Below, in pieces: positions 16,959 to 26,286 of a stretch of DNA of 64,000 bases. The notes beneath the pieces were generated by a model. The model did no database searches and was not told the origin of the DNA. It was given only the letters and a program-made list of their open reading frames with translations. Every line of letters starts with the position of its first letter. The stretch's first letter is position 1. Source of the stretch: Kaistella carnis (lineage in GTDB: Bacteria; Bacteroidota; Bacteroidia; Flavobacteriales; Weeksellaceae); contig NZ_CP034159.1 in assembly GCF_003860585.1 (NCBI RefSeq), positions 3,162,001 through 3,226,000 of the forward strand, read 5' to 3'. A program made the translations under genes and the position numbers.

Positions 16959-17073
16959 CGGTATTTAATTCCACTTCAGATTGCGCTAGCCGAAGTCTTT
17001 ATGATCGAAATGATTGTAGTGATAAAAACACTTCTACAATCTCAAAGGGAATAGATGCTTTTAATAATGAAAG

Positions 17074-17346
17074 TTATTCTGCCAAAATATCTTTAAACTC
17101 CGGCGTTTTCTCGATCATCTTTTTCGCGTACGGACAATAGGAAACAATTTTTAGATCATATTTTTTTGCGCTTTCTACGGCAGCTTTTACCAGTTCTTTG
17201 CCTAAGCCTTTTCCACCAAATTCTTCAGAAACTTCGGTATGTGTAATTACGAATACTCCTTCCTTTCTTTCATATTCCATAAATCCTGCTTTTTGTCCTT
17301 CGTAAAAAAGATCAAGCGTTTTCTCGTTTTGTTTTACTTCTGTCAT
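17074..17346 (-). CDS. Small GNAT-type N-acetyltransferase (YjdJ-like)
   Basis: This 90-residue protein contains the minimal acetyltransferase fold of the YjdJ/DUF-type GNAT group. GQKAGFMEYERKEGVFVITHTEV is followed by the acetyl-CoA loop GGKGLGKELVKAAVESAKK and then VSYCPYAKKMIEK. A close paralogue is encoded at 20999-21283 (same GGKGLAKELV and CPYAKETFEKN). It is the last gene of a likely operon with the TMEM175 channel (11-bp gap) and MFS exporter genes. The substrate is unknown. Confidence 0.85.
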   Translation of the reverse strand: MTEVKQNEKTLDLFYEGQKAGFMEYERKEGVFVITHTEVSEEFGGKGLGKELVKAAVESAKKYDLKIVSYCPYAKKMIEKTPEFKDILAE

Positions 17347-17357
17347 TATAGTACTAT

Positions 17358-17933
17358 TTATTGTTCTAGATTTTTTTCAATTCTTAAGTCAGGAATGGTC
17401 CACAATAATGCGGCCAAATAATACATAATTACCGCAGCGACCGGAAAATAGAAAGAAAGTACAATGCCACTAATGTAAATTGCGGCAGATATTTTTTCTT
17501 TTAAAGTAGATTTCAGGGCTTTTGCAATCACGGAATCTTTGCCTTCCAGATCGAGGCAAAGTTTTTGTAAAATATTGAATGCTAAAGCACACATTAGGAG
17601 GATAAACCCATACAAGGCGACCGGGTTTTCTGCAAAGTCATTTTCTCCCATCCAGGAAGTGGCAAATGGTAAAATGGAGAGCCAAAATAAAAGGTGCAGA
17701 TTCGCCCAAAGCACTTTTCCATTCACGTGTTCTACCGCCTGAAAAAGATGATGGTGATTATTCCAGTAAATTCCAACGTATAGAAAACTGAAAATGTAAG
17801 ACAGGAATTTAAAGGCCATTGGTCTTAGAGCCTGAAAAGTATCGCCTTCCGGAATTCGCAATTCTAAAACCATGATCGTGATGATAATGGCGAGAACACC
17901 GTCGCTGAAAGCTTCTAATCTACCTTTTGTCAT
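17358..17933 (-). CDS. TMEM175 family potassium channel (DUF1211)
   Basis: This 191-residue membrane protein has about six helices. It starts TKGRLEAFSDGVLAIIITIMVL, which carries the FSDG motif of helix 1 that is diagnostic of TMEM175/DUF1211 channels. NNHHHLFQAVEHV, WANLHLLFWLSILPF and the C-terminal helices also fit. Bacterial members form tetrameric K+-permeable channels. It is co-directional with the MFS gene (38-bp gap) and the GNAT gene (11-bp gap), so it is part of one transcription unit. Confidence 0.88.
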   Translation of the reverse strand: MTKGRLEAFSDGVLAIIITIMVLELRIPEGDTFQALRPMAFKFLSYIFSFLYVGIYWNNHHHLFQAVEHVNGKVLWANLHLLFWLSILPFATSWMGENDFAENPVALYGFILLMCALAFNILQKLCLDLEGKDSVIAKALKSTLKEKISAAIYISGIVLSFYFPVAAVIMYYLAALLWTIPDLRIEKNLEQ

Positions 17934-17971
17934 TTGTTATAAAAGAATAAAGGTAATTAAATTCTGTAAAT

Positions 17972-19156
17972 TTAAAGATGTGCTTTTCTAAATTTTGTCA
18001 GGCTCAAAATGACGAATCCCAAAAGTGCTAGTATCAAATATCCTTCCGCCACTTCCAACTGCATCGTCGGGCGAAGAAGGGCAACAATGGTATAACTTAC
18101 GGCCGAAGTGATGATATAGGAAACACCGCCCGTTAAGCCTCCTGCAACTCCCGCTGAATTTGGAAATCTTCCGATGCAGTAGGCGAAATAATTATTAAAA
18201 ATGAAACCCGCCGTAATGTGGATTACGAATGCAAATGCCACCAGACTGTAAATGTTGTTTAGAAAGAAAGAGCAAAAGATCATAAAGAGGATTAGAAATA
18301 ACTGTGTGTAATTTGCAAATCTGATTTTAGGCAGAAAATCTTTTTCTATTAAGAATTTTCCCAGAAACCCTCCGCTCATCCACGCTAAACCCAGGATCAA
18401 AGAAACGTAACCCGCGACCACTTCTGAATAACCCATTTTGTGTTCAATGATAAATGCGCCGCAAAGATTAAAGAAAATCACCATGGCATAACTTATGCCA
18501 CACATGAGCATGCCGTAGAAAAAATCCTTCGTTCGGAACATCATGTCGTATTCCTTTAACACAAAATTGATAACAAAGGGCTTTTTAACTTTTAAGGTTT
18601 CCCCGGAAAATAGAAGTTCCAAAATCAATAACACCAAACTGTAGCCCGCCAAGACGTAAAAATTCGACTGCCATCCGAAGAGTTTCTGCAAATAACCTCC
18701 CAAAAACGGCGCGACAATAGGACCGACTGACCACACGATCGTCATGACACTCAAATAATGTTTTCGCTGTTCTCCTTCAAAAACATCTACAAAAAATGCA
18801 CGTTTGGAGACAATTGCAAAACCAGCTAATACGCCCTGTAAAATACGCATCGCATAGATCACCATAATGTCTCTTGTTAAAGCCGTCACTAAAAAGCTGA
18901 CCATAAATAAACCGAGAGAAACCAGTGTTACACGATATCTTCCGAAAGAATCGACAACGCTTCCTGCAAAAAATTGTGTGATTCCATAACTGATCAAGAA
19001 TAAAGTCAGCGTGAGTTGAATTTTAGTCTCCGGTTGCTGAAGTTCGATCGCCATCGTCGGCATCGAGGGCAAGTAAATATCGGTCGCCAAACCCGACATT
19101 GGAATAACCGCGAATGCGAGCAAAGTGGCAATTAGCTTATTTTTTTCTTTTAGCAT
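17972..19156 (-). CDS. Bcr/CflA-type multidrug MFS transporter
   Basis: The product has 394 residues and 12 predicted helices. The opening PMSGLATDIYLPSMPTMA is the Bcr/CflA motif (TDIYLPS.P). GITQFFAGSVVDSFGRYRV and LRILQG-type sequence (YAMRILQGVLAGFAIV) follow the drug/H+ antiporter-1 pattern. It probably exports drugs or small hydrophobic compounds with protons. It is the first gene of the probable MFS-TMEM175-GNAT operon. The true substrates are unknown. Confidence 0.88.
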   Translation of the reverse strand: MLKEKNKLIATLLAFAVIPMSGLATDIYLPSMPTMAIELQQPETKIQLTLTLFLISYGITQFFAGSVVDSFGRYRVTLVSLGLFMVSFLVTALTRDIMVIYAMRILQGVLAGFAIVSKRAFFVDVFEGEQRKHYLSVMTIVWSVGPIVAPFLGGYLQKLFGWQSNFYVLAGYSLVLLILELLFSGETLKVKKPFVINFVLKEYDMMFRTKDFFYGMLMCGISYAMVIFFNLCGAFIIEHKMGYSEVVAGYVSLILGLAWMSGGFLGKFLIEKDFLPKIRFANYTQLFLILFMIFCSFFLNNIYSLVAFAFVIHITAGFIFNNYFAYCIGRFPNSAGVAGGLTGGVSYIITSAVSYTIVALLRPTMQLEVAEGYLILALLGFVILSLTKFRKAHL

Positions 19157-19285
19157 CGTGAGTTTTAAAATTCTTCAGTGTAATTTGAAGGCGCAAAAAT
19201 CGGTATTTTTTTACTGAAAACAGTACTGCAAATATGCTACACGAGATATCGAAAATAACAATGATGAAATGTTTTTTTAAATTAA

Positions 19286-19318
19286 AAAAGGTGGAATGTT
19301 TTTAAACATTCCACCTTT
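19286..19318 (-). terminator. Terminator downstream of catalase
   Basis: The perfect stem AAAGGTGGAATGTTT / AAACATTCCACCTTT around a 3-nt loop is followed on the minus strand by TTTTTTAATTTAAA. It lies 20 bp beyond the catalase stop and can also end transcription reading the other way. Confidence 0.85.
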
Positions 19319-19337
19319 CATTATAATAAAAATTTAT

Positions 19338-20852
19338 TTAAAATGAATCGGACTTTCTCGGCGCCCACTGATCGTACGGCGTCATATCAAAACTGGTAAC
19401 TTCCTCCATCGTTAATCCAAGCGCATTTGCAACGCCCATTCCATATTCCGGATCGGCCTGGTAACAATTTCTGATGTGCCGGATTTGAATGAATTTCTCC
19501 GCTCCGCCGACATTTGCTGCTGTATTTTTAAATAACACCTCCGCTTTTCCATCTGCTTTAATGATGCGGAATAAATCGCCCGGTTGTGTGAAATAATCAT
19601 CATCGTCATCCCGGAAATTGTGCGCATAAGCATCACCCGAAAGTTCCAGTGGTGGTTCTTTCGCAGAAGGTTGTTCCTGCCATTCTCCGTAACTGTTTGG
19701 TTCGTAATGTTTGGTTCCGCCATAATTTCCATCCACGCGCATTTGTCCGTCTCTGTGATAAGCGTGATAAGGACATCTTGGCTTATTTACAGGAATCTGA
19801 TAATGATTCACGCCCAATCGGTAACGCTGTGCATCACCGTAAGAAAATAATCTTCCCTGCAACATTTTGTCTGGTGAGAATCCAATTCCGGGAACAATGT
19901 TCGTAGGATTAAAGGCAGCTTGTTCAACATCCGCAAAATAATTCTCCGCGTTTTTGTTCAGTTCAAATTCTCCAACTTCAATTAAAGGAAAATCTTTTTT
20001 AGACCAAACTTTAGTTAAATCGAAAGGATGAAAACGGTAAGTTTTCGCCTCTTCTTCGGTCATGATCTGTACAAACATTTTCCATTTCGGGAAATTGCCT
20101 TTTTCGATATTTTCAAATAGATCGCGCTGTGCAGATTCCCGATCCATTCCGACTAATTTTGCCGCTTCTTCATCGGTTAAGTTTTCTATTCCCTGTTGTG
20201 TACGGAAATGGAATTTTACCCAATGTCGAACGTTGTCTTTATTTATGAAACTGTACGTATGACTTCCAAAACCATGCATGTGTCGATAGCCATTTGGTAA
20301 ACCGCGATCGCTCATCAGGATGGTCACTTGGTGTAAAGCTTCCGGTAGTAAAGTCCAGAAATCCCAGTTATTATTAGCGGATCTCATATTGGTTTTCGGA
20401 TCGCGTTTTACAGCATGATTTAAATCCGGGAATTTCATCGGATCCCGGAAAAAGAAAACGGGCGTGTTATTTCCGACCATGTCCCAAATACCTTCATCGG
20501 TATAAAATTTTAATGCGAAACCACGGATGTCTCTTTCTGCATCGGCGGCGCCTCGCTCTCCGGCGACCGTGGAAAAACGGGCAAACATTTCGGTTTGTTT
20601 TCCAATTTCACTGAAAATACTGGCTTTCGAATATTGCGTAATATCATGTGTTACGGTGAAGGTTCCAAACGCACCAGAACCCTTTGCGTGCATTCTTCTT
20701 TCCGGAATTACTTCTCGGTCGAAGTTGGCCATTTTTTCTAAAAACCAAAAATCCTGCATGAGCAAAGGACCGCGCTGTCCTGCAGTTTGCGTATTCTGAT
20801 TATCCGGAACCGGAGCTCCTGTTTGTCTTGTAAGTTTTTTCTTTTGTTCCAT
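19338..20852 (-). CDS. katA: Catalase
   Basis: This 504-residue monofunctional heme catalase converts H2O2 to water and oxygen in the cytoplasm. The catalytic His55 sits in [14 protein letters not shown], Asn128 is in [11 protein letters not shown], and the proximal heme Tyr338 is in [14 protein letters not shown] with Arg334. The full length fits the small-subunit clade, and no signal peptide is present. A -7-like TAGATTTG lies about 90 bp upstream on the minus strand. Its neighbours OsmC and pirin support a peroxide-stress role. The start at 20852 fits the family ([15 protein letters not shown]). Confidence 0.97.
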   Translation of the reverse strand: MEQKKKLTRQTGAPVPDNQNTQTAGQRGPLLMQDFWFLEKMANFDREVIPERRMHAKGSGAFGTFTVTHDITQYSKASIFSEIGKQTEMFARFSTVAGERGAADAERDIRGFALKFYTDEGIWDMVGNNTPVFFFRDPMKFPDLNHAVKRDPKTNMRSANNNWDFWTLLPEALHQVTILMSDRGLPNGYRHMHGFGSHTYSFINKDNVRHWVKFHFRTQQGIENLTDEEAAKLVGMDRESAQRDLFENIEKGNFPKWKMFVQIMTEEEAKTYRFHPFDLTKVWSKKDFPLIEVGEFELNKNAENYFADVEQAAFNPTNIVPGIGFSPDKMLQGRLFSYGDAQRYRLGVNHYQIPVNKPRCPYHAYHRDGQMRVDGNYGGTKHYEPNSYGEWQEQPSAKEPPLELSGDAYAHNFRDDDDDYFTQPGDLFRIIKADGKAEVLFKNTAANVGGAEKFIQIRHIRNCYQADPEYGMGVANALGLTMEEVTSFDMTPYDQWAPRKSDSF

Positions 20853-20941
20853 AATACTATTAATTTTTTGATTGATTAAAGTTAAGGATTAAAACTTGAA
20901 ATCTTTATTTATTTTGTCTAAGACGGTTATGGATTTGAAGA

Positions 20942-20949
20942 CAAATCTA
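20942..20949 (-). promoter_or_regulatory. Possible catalase -7 box TAGATTTG
   Basis: It matches the Bacteroidetes -7 consensus TAnnTTTG on the minus strand, 90 bp upstream of the catalase ATG. No TTG at the expected -33 distance was found, so it is tentative. Confidence 0.35.
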
Positions 20950-20998
20950 TTTTGTGGTGAATATGGAATACTTCAAAAAAATAAATTTCGAGTTCAAT

Positions 20999-21283
20999 TT
21001 AGAAAAGGACATCCTGCAGTTCTTTATTTTTCTCAAAAGTTTCTTTCGCATAAGGACAAAGTGGAACTATTTTTTTGCCGTTTTCGCGTGTATATTGTAC
21101 TCCCGCAAAAACAAGTTCTTTTGCAAGCCCTTTTCCGCCAAAGGCTTTGTCAACTTCGGTGTGATCGATGATGAATTTGTCTTTTCCGGCCCATTTATAA
21201 GTCATTTCTCCTGCTTTTTGGCCTTCATAATAAATTTCGAAAGCCCCGTTTTTTTCGTTGTTGATGTGTTTTAATTCTGTCAT
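20999..21283 (-). CDS. Small GNAT-type N-acetyltransferase (second copy)
   Basis: This 94-residue protein is paralogous to the one at 17074-17346. They share NGAFEIYYEGQKAGEMTY-like openings, the loop FGGKGLAKELVFAGV, the VPLCPYAKETFEKN tail and overall length. It belongs to the minimal YjdJ-type acetyltransferases. Its ATG overlaps the last base of the OsmC gene, so translation is likely coupled in the pirin-OsmC-GNAT operon. The two paralogues may act on different metabolites. Their substrates are not known. Confidence 0.85.
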   Translation of the reverse strand: MTELKHINNEKNGAFEIYYEGQKAGEMTYKWAGKDKFIIDHTEVDKAFGGKGLAKELVFAGVQYTRENGKKIVPLCPYAKETFEKNKELQDVLF

Positions 21284-21684
21284 TATTCTATAAATTTTGT
21301 GTTAATTTCTATATTTCCGTGTAATATTTTATGGATAGGGCAGCGTTCAGCAATCGCATGTAAACGGTCAAGTTGTTCTGCATCAAGGTTGGCGCCTTCG
21401 TAACTGATGTTTCTTTCGAAAACGGCAGTTCTGGTTTGGGGATAATCTTCCAGCTTAACTTCTACGTTTATTTTTTCAACTTCCCACTTTTTTCGGTCAA
21501 TATACATTCTTAAAGTGGCTGCGGTACAGCTTGCTAAAGAGGTCGCCATCATTTCGTAGGGATTAAATCCTTTGTTTCCGCCGCCGGCACTCACGGGTTC
21601 ATCGGTAATCAGGCTATTTTCCCCGGCGATGACTTCTGTATAATATTTTTGTTTTCCTAAACTTGCTTTTACAGTAACTGCCAT
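21283..21684 (-). CDS. OsmC family peroxiredoxin-like protein
   Basis: This 133-residue protein has the OsmC/Ohr core: GGGNKGFNPYEMMATSLASCTAATLRMY, with the redox-active Cys53 in LASC, and a second cysteine in IAERCPIHKIL. Such proteins reduce organic hydroperoxides with dithiols. Its stop overlaps the GNAT start by one base, and 17 bp separate it from the pirin gene upstream, so the three genes form one operon. The family assignment is secure. The exact substrate (organic peroxide or other thiol oxidant) is not. Confidence 0.9.
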   Translation of the reverse strand: MAVTVKASLGKQKYYTEVIAGENSLITDEPVSAGGGNKGFNPYEMMATSLASCTAATLRMYIDRKKWEVEKINVEVKLEDYPQTRTAVFERNISYEGANLDAEQLDRLHAIAERCPIHKILHGNIEINTKFIE

Positions 21685-21701
21685 TTTTTCATTTTAAAAA
21701 T

Positions 21702-22607
21702 TTATTTAGTGCCTTTCAGTATTGCTCTGGGAAGCGGAACATATTCCTCATCATCACCGGGAATTTTTGGGAAAGCTTCTAAGTTTTGACCATGCCAGTT
21801 TTTTTTGGCCTGCTCAATTAAGGCTTTATCAGAATTTACGAAATTCCAGAAAATAAAGCGTTCTTCCTTAAAAGGTTCTCCACCGAAAAGGTAAATCGTC
21901 GTGTTTTCGGCCATCTCAAATTCACAAAGTTTTGAATTTTTCGCCACAATCAGTTGCTTGCCGGAAAAAGTATGACCTTCGATGTTCACGCTTCCTTCTA
22001 GAACATACATGGCAACTTCACCAAATAAAGTTTCGCCGATATTGAGCTTTTGGGTCTCTTTACTTTTAATTTCGAGGAAAAATAATTTTGAATGCGTCGG
22101 AACGGGAGATTTATGATTTAATAGTTCGCCTGCAATTAATTTATAGTGTATTCCCTTTTCTTCCCAAGTTGGAATTTCATCCGCTTCGGTATGATGGAAA
22201 GTGGGTTCAGACTGTTCCATGTGTTTTGGCAAACCGATCCAGATTTGAAATCCATGCAGATTTTTATCGGTCGTTCTTAGATATTCCGGTGTTCTTTCTG
22301 AATGTACAACGCCTTTTCCGGACGTCATAAAATTCACAGCTCCGGGTTTTATTTCGATGTCGCTTCCCAAACTGTCTTTATGTTGTATGGAACCTTCAAA
22401 AAGATAAGTTAACGTGGATAATCCAATGTGCGGATGTGGCGGGACATCCATATTCTGATAGTCTTTCAGCGCTGCCGGTCCCATATGATCAATAAAAACA
22501 AATGGTCCTACAGCTCTTTTTTCGCGGAAAGGAAGTAATCTTCCAACGAGGAAGTTTCCGATATCTGCAGGTTTTTCTTCTATAACTAAACCAATATTTG
22601 ACATCAT
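21702..22607 (-). CDS. Pirin family protein
   Basis: This 301-residue bicupin opens IGLVIEEKPADIGNFLVGRLLPF. It continues with GPFVFIDHMGPA, PPHPHIGLSTLTYLFEG (the metal-binding His pair and Glu in cupin 1) and GSLGSDIEIKPGAVNFMTSGKGVVHSE, all signature regions of pirins. Pirins bind Fe2+ in the first cupin and some oxidise quercetin. The start may be the ATG at 22607 or at 22604. It leads the three-gene operon pirin-OsmC-GNAT, consistent with a role in oxidative stress. Confidence 0.92.
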   Translation of the reverse strand: MMSNIGLVIEEKPADIGNFLVGRLLPFREKRAVGPFVFIDHMGPAALKDYQNMDVPPHPHIGLSTLTYLFEGSIQHKDSLGSDIEIKPGAVNFMTSGKGVVHSERTPEYLRTTDKNLHGFQIWIGLPKHMEQSEPTFHHTEADEIPTWEEKGIHYKLIAGELLNHKSPVPTHSKLFFLEIKSKETQKLNIGETLFGEVAMYVLEGSVNIEGHTFSGKQLIVAKNSKLCEFEMAENTTIYLFGGEPFKEERFIFWNFVNSDKALIEQAKKNWHGQNLEAFPKIPGDDEEYVPLPRAILKGTK

Positions 22608-22761
22608 AATTTTAAAATTTAAAGACAGTTTGTATTGTGAAAATCAGTAAAATTTCTTTAGAAATAGAGATTCACTTTTTAATTCATACAAATTTAAGCC
22701 GTTAAAAATGAAGCAGCATTGATTTAGGTTAAGTAGTGAAATGGATGTTTTTTTAAGGCGG

Positions 22762-24159
22762 TTAATCCGCAGATTTCATGTTATTTCCGTCTGAAATATG
22801 AAGTCTTCTAAAGACAAATCCAGAAATTACGGTGACAAAACCTACCGTATAAAAAGTGTATCGAAAGGCGAGATGCGTGCTTCCGTCTGTAATTCCGGTA
22901 TTGTTTTCGAATAATTTCAAGACAATTAAGCCCAAAGCAATCCCGAACCCAACGGCAAGCTGCTGATTGACTGCCAAAAGTGAATTTCCACTGCTGGTGT
23001 GAGAATCCCGCAAATCTGCGATCGCAATCGTATTCATTGAGGTAAATTGAATAGAATTAAAAAATCCCAGGATCGCAATGATAGGAACAAACCAATAAAT
23101 CGAAGACTTTATGCCGGGAATTCCTAAACATGCAATCAAAATTCCGATGATAAAAGTATTGGTCATCAATGTTTTTCGGTAGCCAAAAAAGTCCAAAATT
23201 TTAATGACCAAAGATTTCCCAAACATGGCCGTTAATGCCATTGGAGCTACGATCCAGCCCGAAACGACCGCAGATTGTCCGTACGCAATTTGAATCATCA
23301 ACGGCAATAAAAGTGGGATAGAACTGATCCCTAATCTTGTGGCTAGATTTCCTAAAATTCCTACGCGAAATGTTCTTACCTGAAATAAATTCAAAGGAAA
23401 AATTGGTTTTTTGGTCTTTTTCGCGTGGATGTAATAATAGTAGATCATTAGAAATCCTAAAGTGAAAATGAAAAGAACCAGCGTTGTGTGTTGCGTATTT
23501 CCAAACATTTCTAAGGCGATGGAAAGTAAGAGTGAAGCGGAGGCGAAAATTAAAAAACCCTTTAAATCAAAGGTAATTTCCCGCGATTTATAATCGGGCA
23601 TAAATTTTAAACTCAGAAAAATTCCTATTAAACCAATGGGAACATTAATTAGAAAAATCCAGTGCCACGATAAATAATCCACCATATAACCTCCAACTAA
23701 AGGTCCTAAAATGGGTCCAATCAAGGCGGGAATAATTGCGAAATTCATGGCTTTCATCAACTCATTTTTCTCATAAGTTTTTATTAAAGCCAGCCTTCCG
23801 ACCGGAGTCATCAAACTCCCACCCAAACCTTGAATAATTCTGGAGATAACTAATTGCGTAAGATCCTGCGAAAGCGCACAAAAAACAGACCCCAAAACGA
23901 AGATGAACAAAGAACTGATAAAGATTTTTCGCGTCCCGAATTTATCGGCTAAAAATCCACTTACAGGCATAAATAAAGCCAGCGTTAAAACATAACTGAT
24001 GATCGCATTCTGCATATTCAATGGCGATTCCTGCAAATCTTTCGCGATGGAAGGCAGCGAAGTATTTAGGATCGTAGAATCCAACATCTGCATGAAAATA
24101 GATGTGGCGAGAATTAAGGGAAGAAATTTTTTAACGGGATTATCTTGGCTAAAAGGCAT
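22762..24159 (-). CDS. DHA2 family MFS efflux transporter
   Basis: This 465-residue, 14-helix transporter opens FMQMLDSTILNTSLPSIAKDL, with the D-x-T-I-N-x-A-L-P-like motif of DHA2 exporters (EmrB type). It then carries LFMPVSGFLADKFGTRKIF and SRIIQGLGGSLMTPVGRLAL. Cytoplasmic charge distribution and the central linker (KSREITFDLKGF) fit. It probably exports toxic compounds with protons and may need a separate membrane fusion protein, which is not encoded nearby. A -7-like TAAATTTG lies only 15 bp upstream of the ATG. Confidence 0.88.
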   Translation of the reverse strand: MPFSQDNPVKKFLPLILATSIFMQMLDSTILNTSLPSIAKDLQESPLNMQNAIISYVLTLALFMPVSGFLADKFGTRKIFISSLFIFVLGSVFCALSQDLTQLVISRIIQGLGGSLMTPVGRLALIKTYEKNELMKAMNFAIIPALIGPILGPLVGGYMVDYLSWHWIFLINVPIGLIGIFLSLKFMPDYKSREITFDLKGFLIFASASLLLSIALEMFGNTQHTTLVLFIFTLGFLMIYYYYIHAKKTKKPIFPLNLFQVRTFRVGILGNLATRLGISSIPLLLPLMIQIAYGQSAVVSGWIVAPMALTAMFGKSLVIKILDFFGYRKTLMTNTFIIGILIACLGIPGIKSSIYWFVPIIAILGFFNSIQFTSMNTIAIADLRDSHTSSGNSLLAVNQQLAVGFGIALGLIVLKLFENNTGITDGSTHLAFRYTFYTVGFVTVISGFVFRRLHISDGNNMKSAD

Positions 24160-24173
24160 TTAACAAATTTAAG

Positions 24174-24181
24174 ACATTCAG
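24174..24181 (-). promoter_or_regulatory. Possible -7 box TAAATTTG of the DHA2 transporter
   Basis: It matches TAnnTTTG on the minus strand 15 bp before the ATG at 24159, which would give a leader of only a few bases. No good -33 TTG is visible. Confidence 0.3.
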
Positions 24182-24332
24182 AAGCAAAGAAGTTGCCATC
24201 CGTTTAAGTCTTTGTTAAAAATAGTCATTGATGAAATCTTAAACAAAAAAAATTCCACGAAATCAATCGCAGAATTTTTAAGAATGATTAAAATACTTTT
24301 TTAAGAACCCAAATTTAAAAGTCCAGAACCGG

Positions 24333-24364
24333 ATTCAAAATTCAAAATTCAGAATTCAAAATTG
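24333..24364. repeat. Short tandem repeat of ATTCAAA units
   Basis: The 8-9-bp unit ATTCAAA(A) is repeated about four times with one variant (ATTCAGA), ending at the 3' end of the asnB gene. No function is seen. Confidence 0.6.
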
Positions 24365-24366
24365 TT

Positions 24367-26037
24367 TTAATAGGAATCTTCATGAACCGACAAAACAGCT
24401 CTTCCACTGGGATCATTTGCATTTTTGAAAGCCTCATCCCATTCTAAAGCGATTGGGGTAGAACACGCAACAGATGGAACTGAAGGAACGGTTGCCGCTG
24501 CAGTTTCACTCGGGAAATGTTCTTCGAAAATTGTTCGGTACCGGTATTCTTCTTTATTTTGAGGCGTGTTCAGCGGAAAACGGAATTTTGCATTGGTCAT
24601 CATTTCATCGGTAACTTCCTGATTCGCTACTTCCTTTAACGAGTCGATCCAGGAATATCCAACTCCATCAGAGAACTGTTCTTTTTGGCGCCAGGTGATA
24701 CTTTCCGGAAGCATATCTTCAAAAGCTTTTCTCAAGACCCATTTTTCAATTTTGGGTTCGTGTGCAGTTACCATTTTGTCTTTTGGATTCAGGCGCATTG
24801 CTACATCCATAAACTCCTTATCCAGAAAAGGAACACGGCCTTCAATTCCCCAACTCATCAGGGATTTGTTCGCCCGCAAGCAATCATATAAATGAAGTTT
24901 ATTAAGTTTTCTCACATTCTCTTCATGGAATTCTTTTGCATTGGGCGCTTTATGAAAGTATAAATAGCCGCCGAAAAGTTCATCGCTTCCTTCGCCGGAA
25001 AGCACCATTTTTATTCCCATAGATTTAATGACTCTTGCTAATAAATACATCGGCGTAGAAGCACGAATCGTTGTCACATCGTAGGTTTCCAAATGATAAA
25101 TAACGTCTCGAACGGCATCTAACCCTTCCTGCACGGTGAAATGAACTTCGTGATGAATGGAGCCGATATGTTCTGCCGCTTTTTGTGCCGCAATTAAATC
25201 GGGGCTTCCTTCCAAACCAACCGCAAAACTGTGTAAACGGGGATACCAAGCTTCCTGCGTGTCCCCACTTTCGATTCTATTTCTGGAATATTTTGCCGTC
25301 ACTGCAGAAATAATGGAAGAATCCAAACCGCCGGAAAGTAAAACTCCATAAGGAACGTCGCTCATTAACTGGCGGTGAACAGCGTCTTCTAAAGCTTTTC
25401 GCAGTTCGGCAATATCCGTAGTGTTGTTTTTTACATTTTCAAAATCTTCCCAATCTCTTTTGTACCATTGCTGCATTTCGTAGCCATCTTTGCTGTATAA
25501 AAAATGTCCCGGTAAAAAGTTTTCGATGGTTTTACAAATACCTTCCAACGCCTTTAATTCTGAAGCCACATAGTAATTTCCGTTTTTGTCCCAACCTTGA
25601 TAAAGTGGACATATTCCCATATGATCACGCGCAACAAAGTAAACGTCATTTTCGATATCATAAATTGCAAAGGCGAAAATTCCGTTCAGTTTATCCACGA
25701 AATCTTTTCCATATTTTTGAAATAAAGGTATGATGACTTCGCAATCTGATTCAGTTTGGAAATCATAATCCGGAAACTCTTTTCGCAAATCGCGGTGGTT
25801 ATAAATTTCCCCATTTACTGCTAAAACTATTTTTTTGTCTTTGGAGAACAAAGGTTGTTTTCCCGAAGTTGGATCCACAATCGCCAATCTTTCGTGAGAA
25901 AAAATTACTTTCTCATTTTGAAAAATTCCGCTCCAGTCCGGACCGCGATGACGTATCTTTTTCGACATTTCTAAAACCTGAGGTCTTAAGAGTTCGGTTT
26001 TTTGTTTCGCATCAAACAGGCATACAATTCCACACAT
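24367..26037 (-). CDS. asnB: Asparagine synthase B (glutamine-hydrolysing)
   Basis: This is a 556-residue enzyme. The ATG at 26037 is chosen because MCGIVCLFDAKQ puts the catalytic N-terminal cysteine (Cys2 before Met removal) of the glutaminase domain in place; upstream in-frame ATGs would bury it. The N-terminal class II amidotransferase spans about 1-190 (RHRGPDWSGIF, AVNGEIYNH). The C-terminal synthetase follows at 210-500 with the PP-loop VLLSGGLDSSIISAV. It makes asparagine from aspartate, glutamine and ATP. It appears monocistronic. Confidence 0.95.
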   Translation of the reverse strand: MCGIVCLFDAKQKTELLRPQVLEMSKKIRHRGPDWSGIFQNEKVIFSHERLAIVDPTSGKQPLFSKDKKIVLAVNGEIYNHRDLRKEFPDYDFQTESDCEVIIPLFQKYGKDFVDKLNGIFAFAIYDIENDVYFVARDHMGICPLYQGWDKNGNYYVASELKALEGICKTIENFLPGHFLYSKDGYEMQQWYKRDWEDFENVKNNTTDIAELRKALEDAVHRQLMSDVPYGVLLSGGLDSSIISAVTAKYSRNRIESGDTQEAWYPRLHSFAVGLEGSPDLIAAQKAAEHIGSIHHEVHFTVQEGLDAVRDVIYHLETYDVTTIRASTPMYLLARVIKSMGIKMVLSGEGSDELFGGYLYFHKAPNAKEFHEENVRKLNKLHLYDCLRANKSLMSWGIEGRVPFLDKEFMDVAMRLNPKDKMVTAHEPKIEKWVLRKAFEDMLPESITWRQKEQFSDGVGYSWIDSLKEVANQEVTDEMMTNAKFRFPLNTPQNKEEYRYRTIFEEHFPSETAAATVPSVPSVACSTPIALEWDEAFKNANDPSGRAVLSVHEDSY

Positions 26038-26083
26038 GATTTCTATATTTATCGTTTTGTAAATTTTAATTAAAATTCTACCA

Positions 26084-26091
26084 CAAACATA
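26084..26091 (-). promoter_or_regulatory. Possible -7 box TATGTTTG of asnB
   Basis: A match to TAnnTTTG on the minus strand about 47 bp upstream of the chosen ATG. The -33 TTG is not at consensus spacing. Confidence 0.35.
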
Positions 26092-26232
26092 TTGTAAAAG
26101 TTTATAAAAATAAACTAAAAATTTCAAAAAGTGAATATTTTTCTTAAATAAGTTTTTAAAGAGGAAAAATTTAAGTTAATCGTACAATTTGACCGATTTA
26201 TATTGAAAATTTTCATTGCCTCCATTTAAAAT

Positions 26233-26266
26233 AAAAACACTTCCCGAAGAAGAGAAGTGTTTTTTT
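26233..26266 (-). terminator. Terminator downstream of the GMC oxidoreductase
   Basis: The stem AAAAACACTTC / GAAGTGTTTTT with a short loop lies about 21 bp after the stop codon at 26287. The A-rich left arm reads as the T-tract on the minus strand. Confidence 0.8.
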
Positions 26267-26286
26267 ATCGTTGTTAAAGCGAATCT

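Larger units (their letters stand above)
16634..17073. other. 440-bp gene-free region
   Basis: No open reading frame worth annotating. It contains the dispersed repeat copy A2 (16772-16893) and a hairpin terminator at 16925-16958. The rest is AT-rich sequence with no recognisable signal. Confidence 0.6.
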
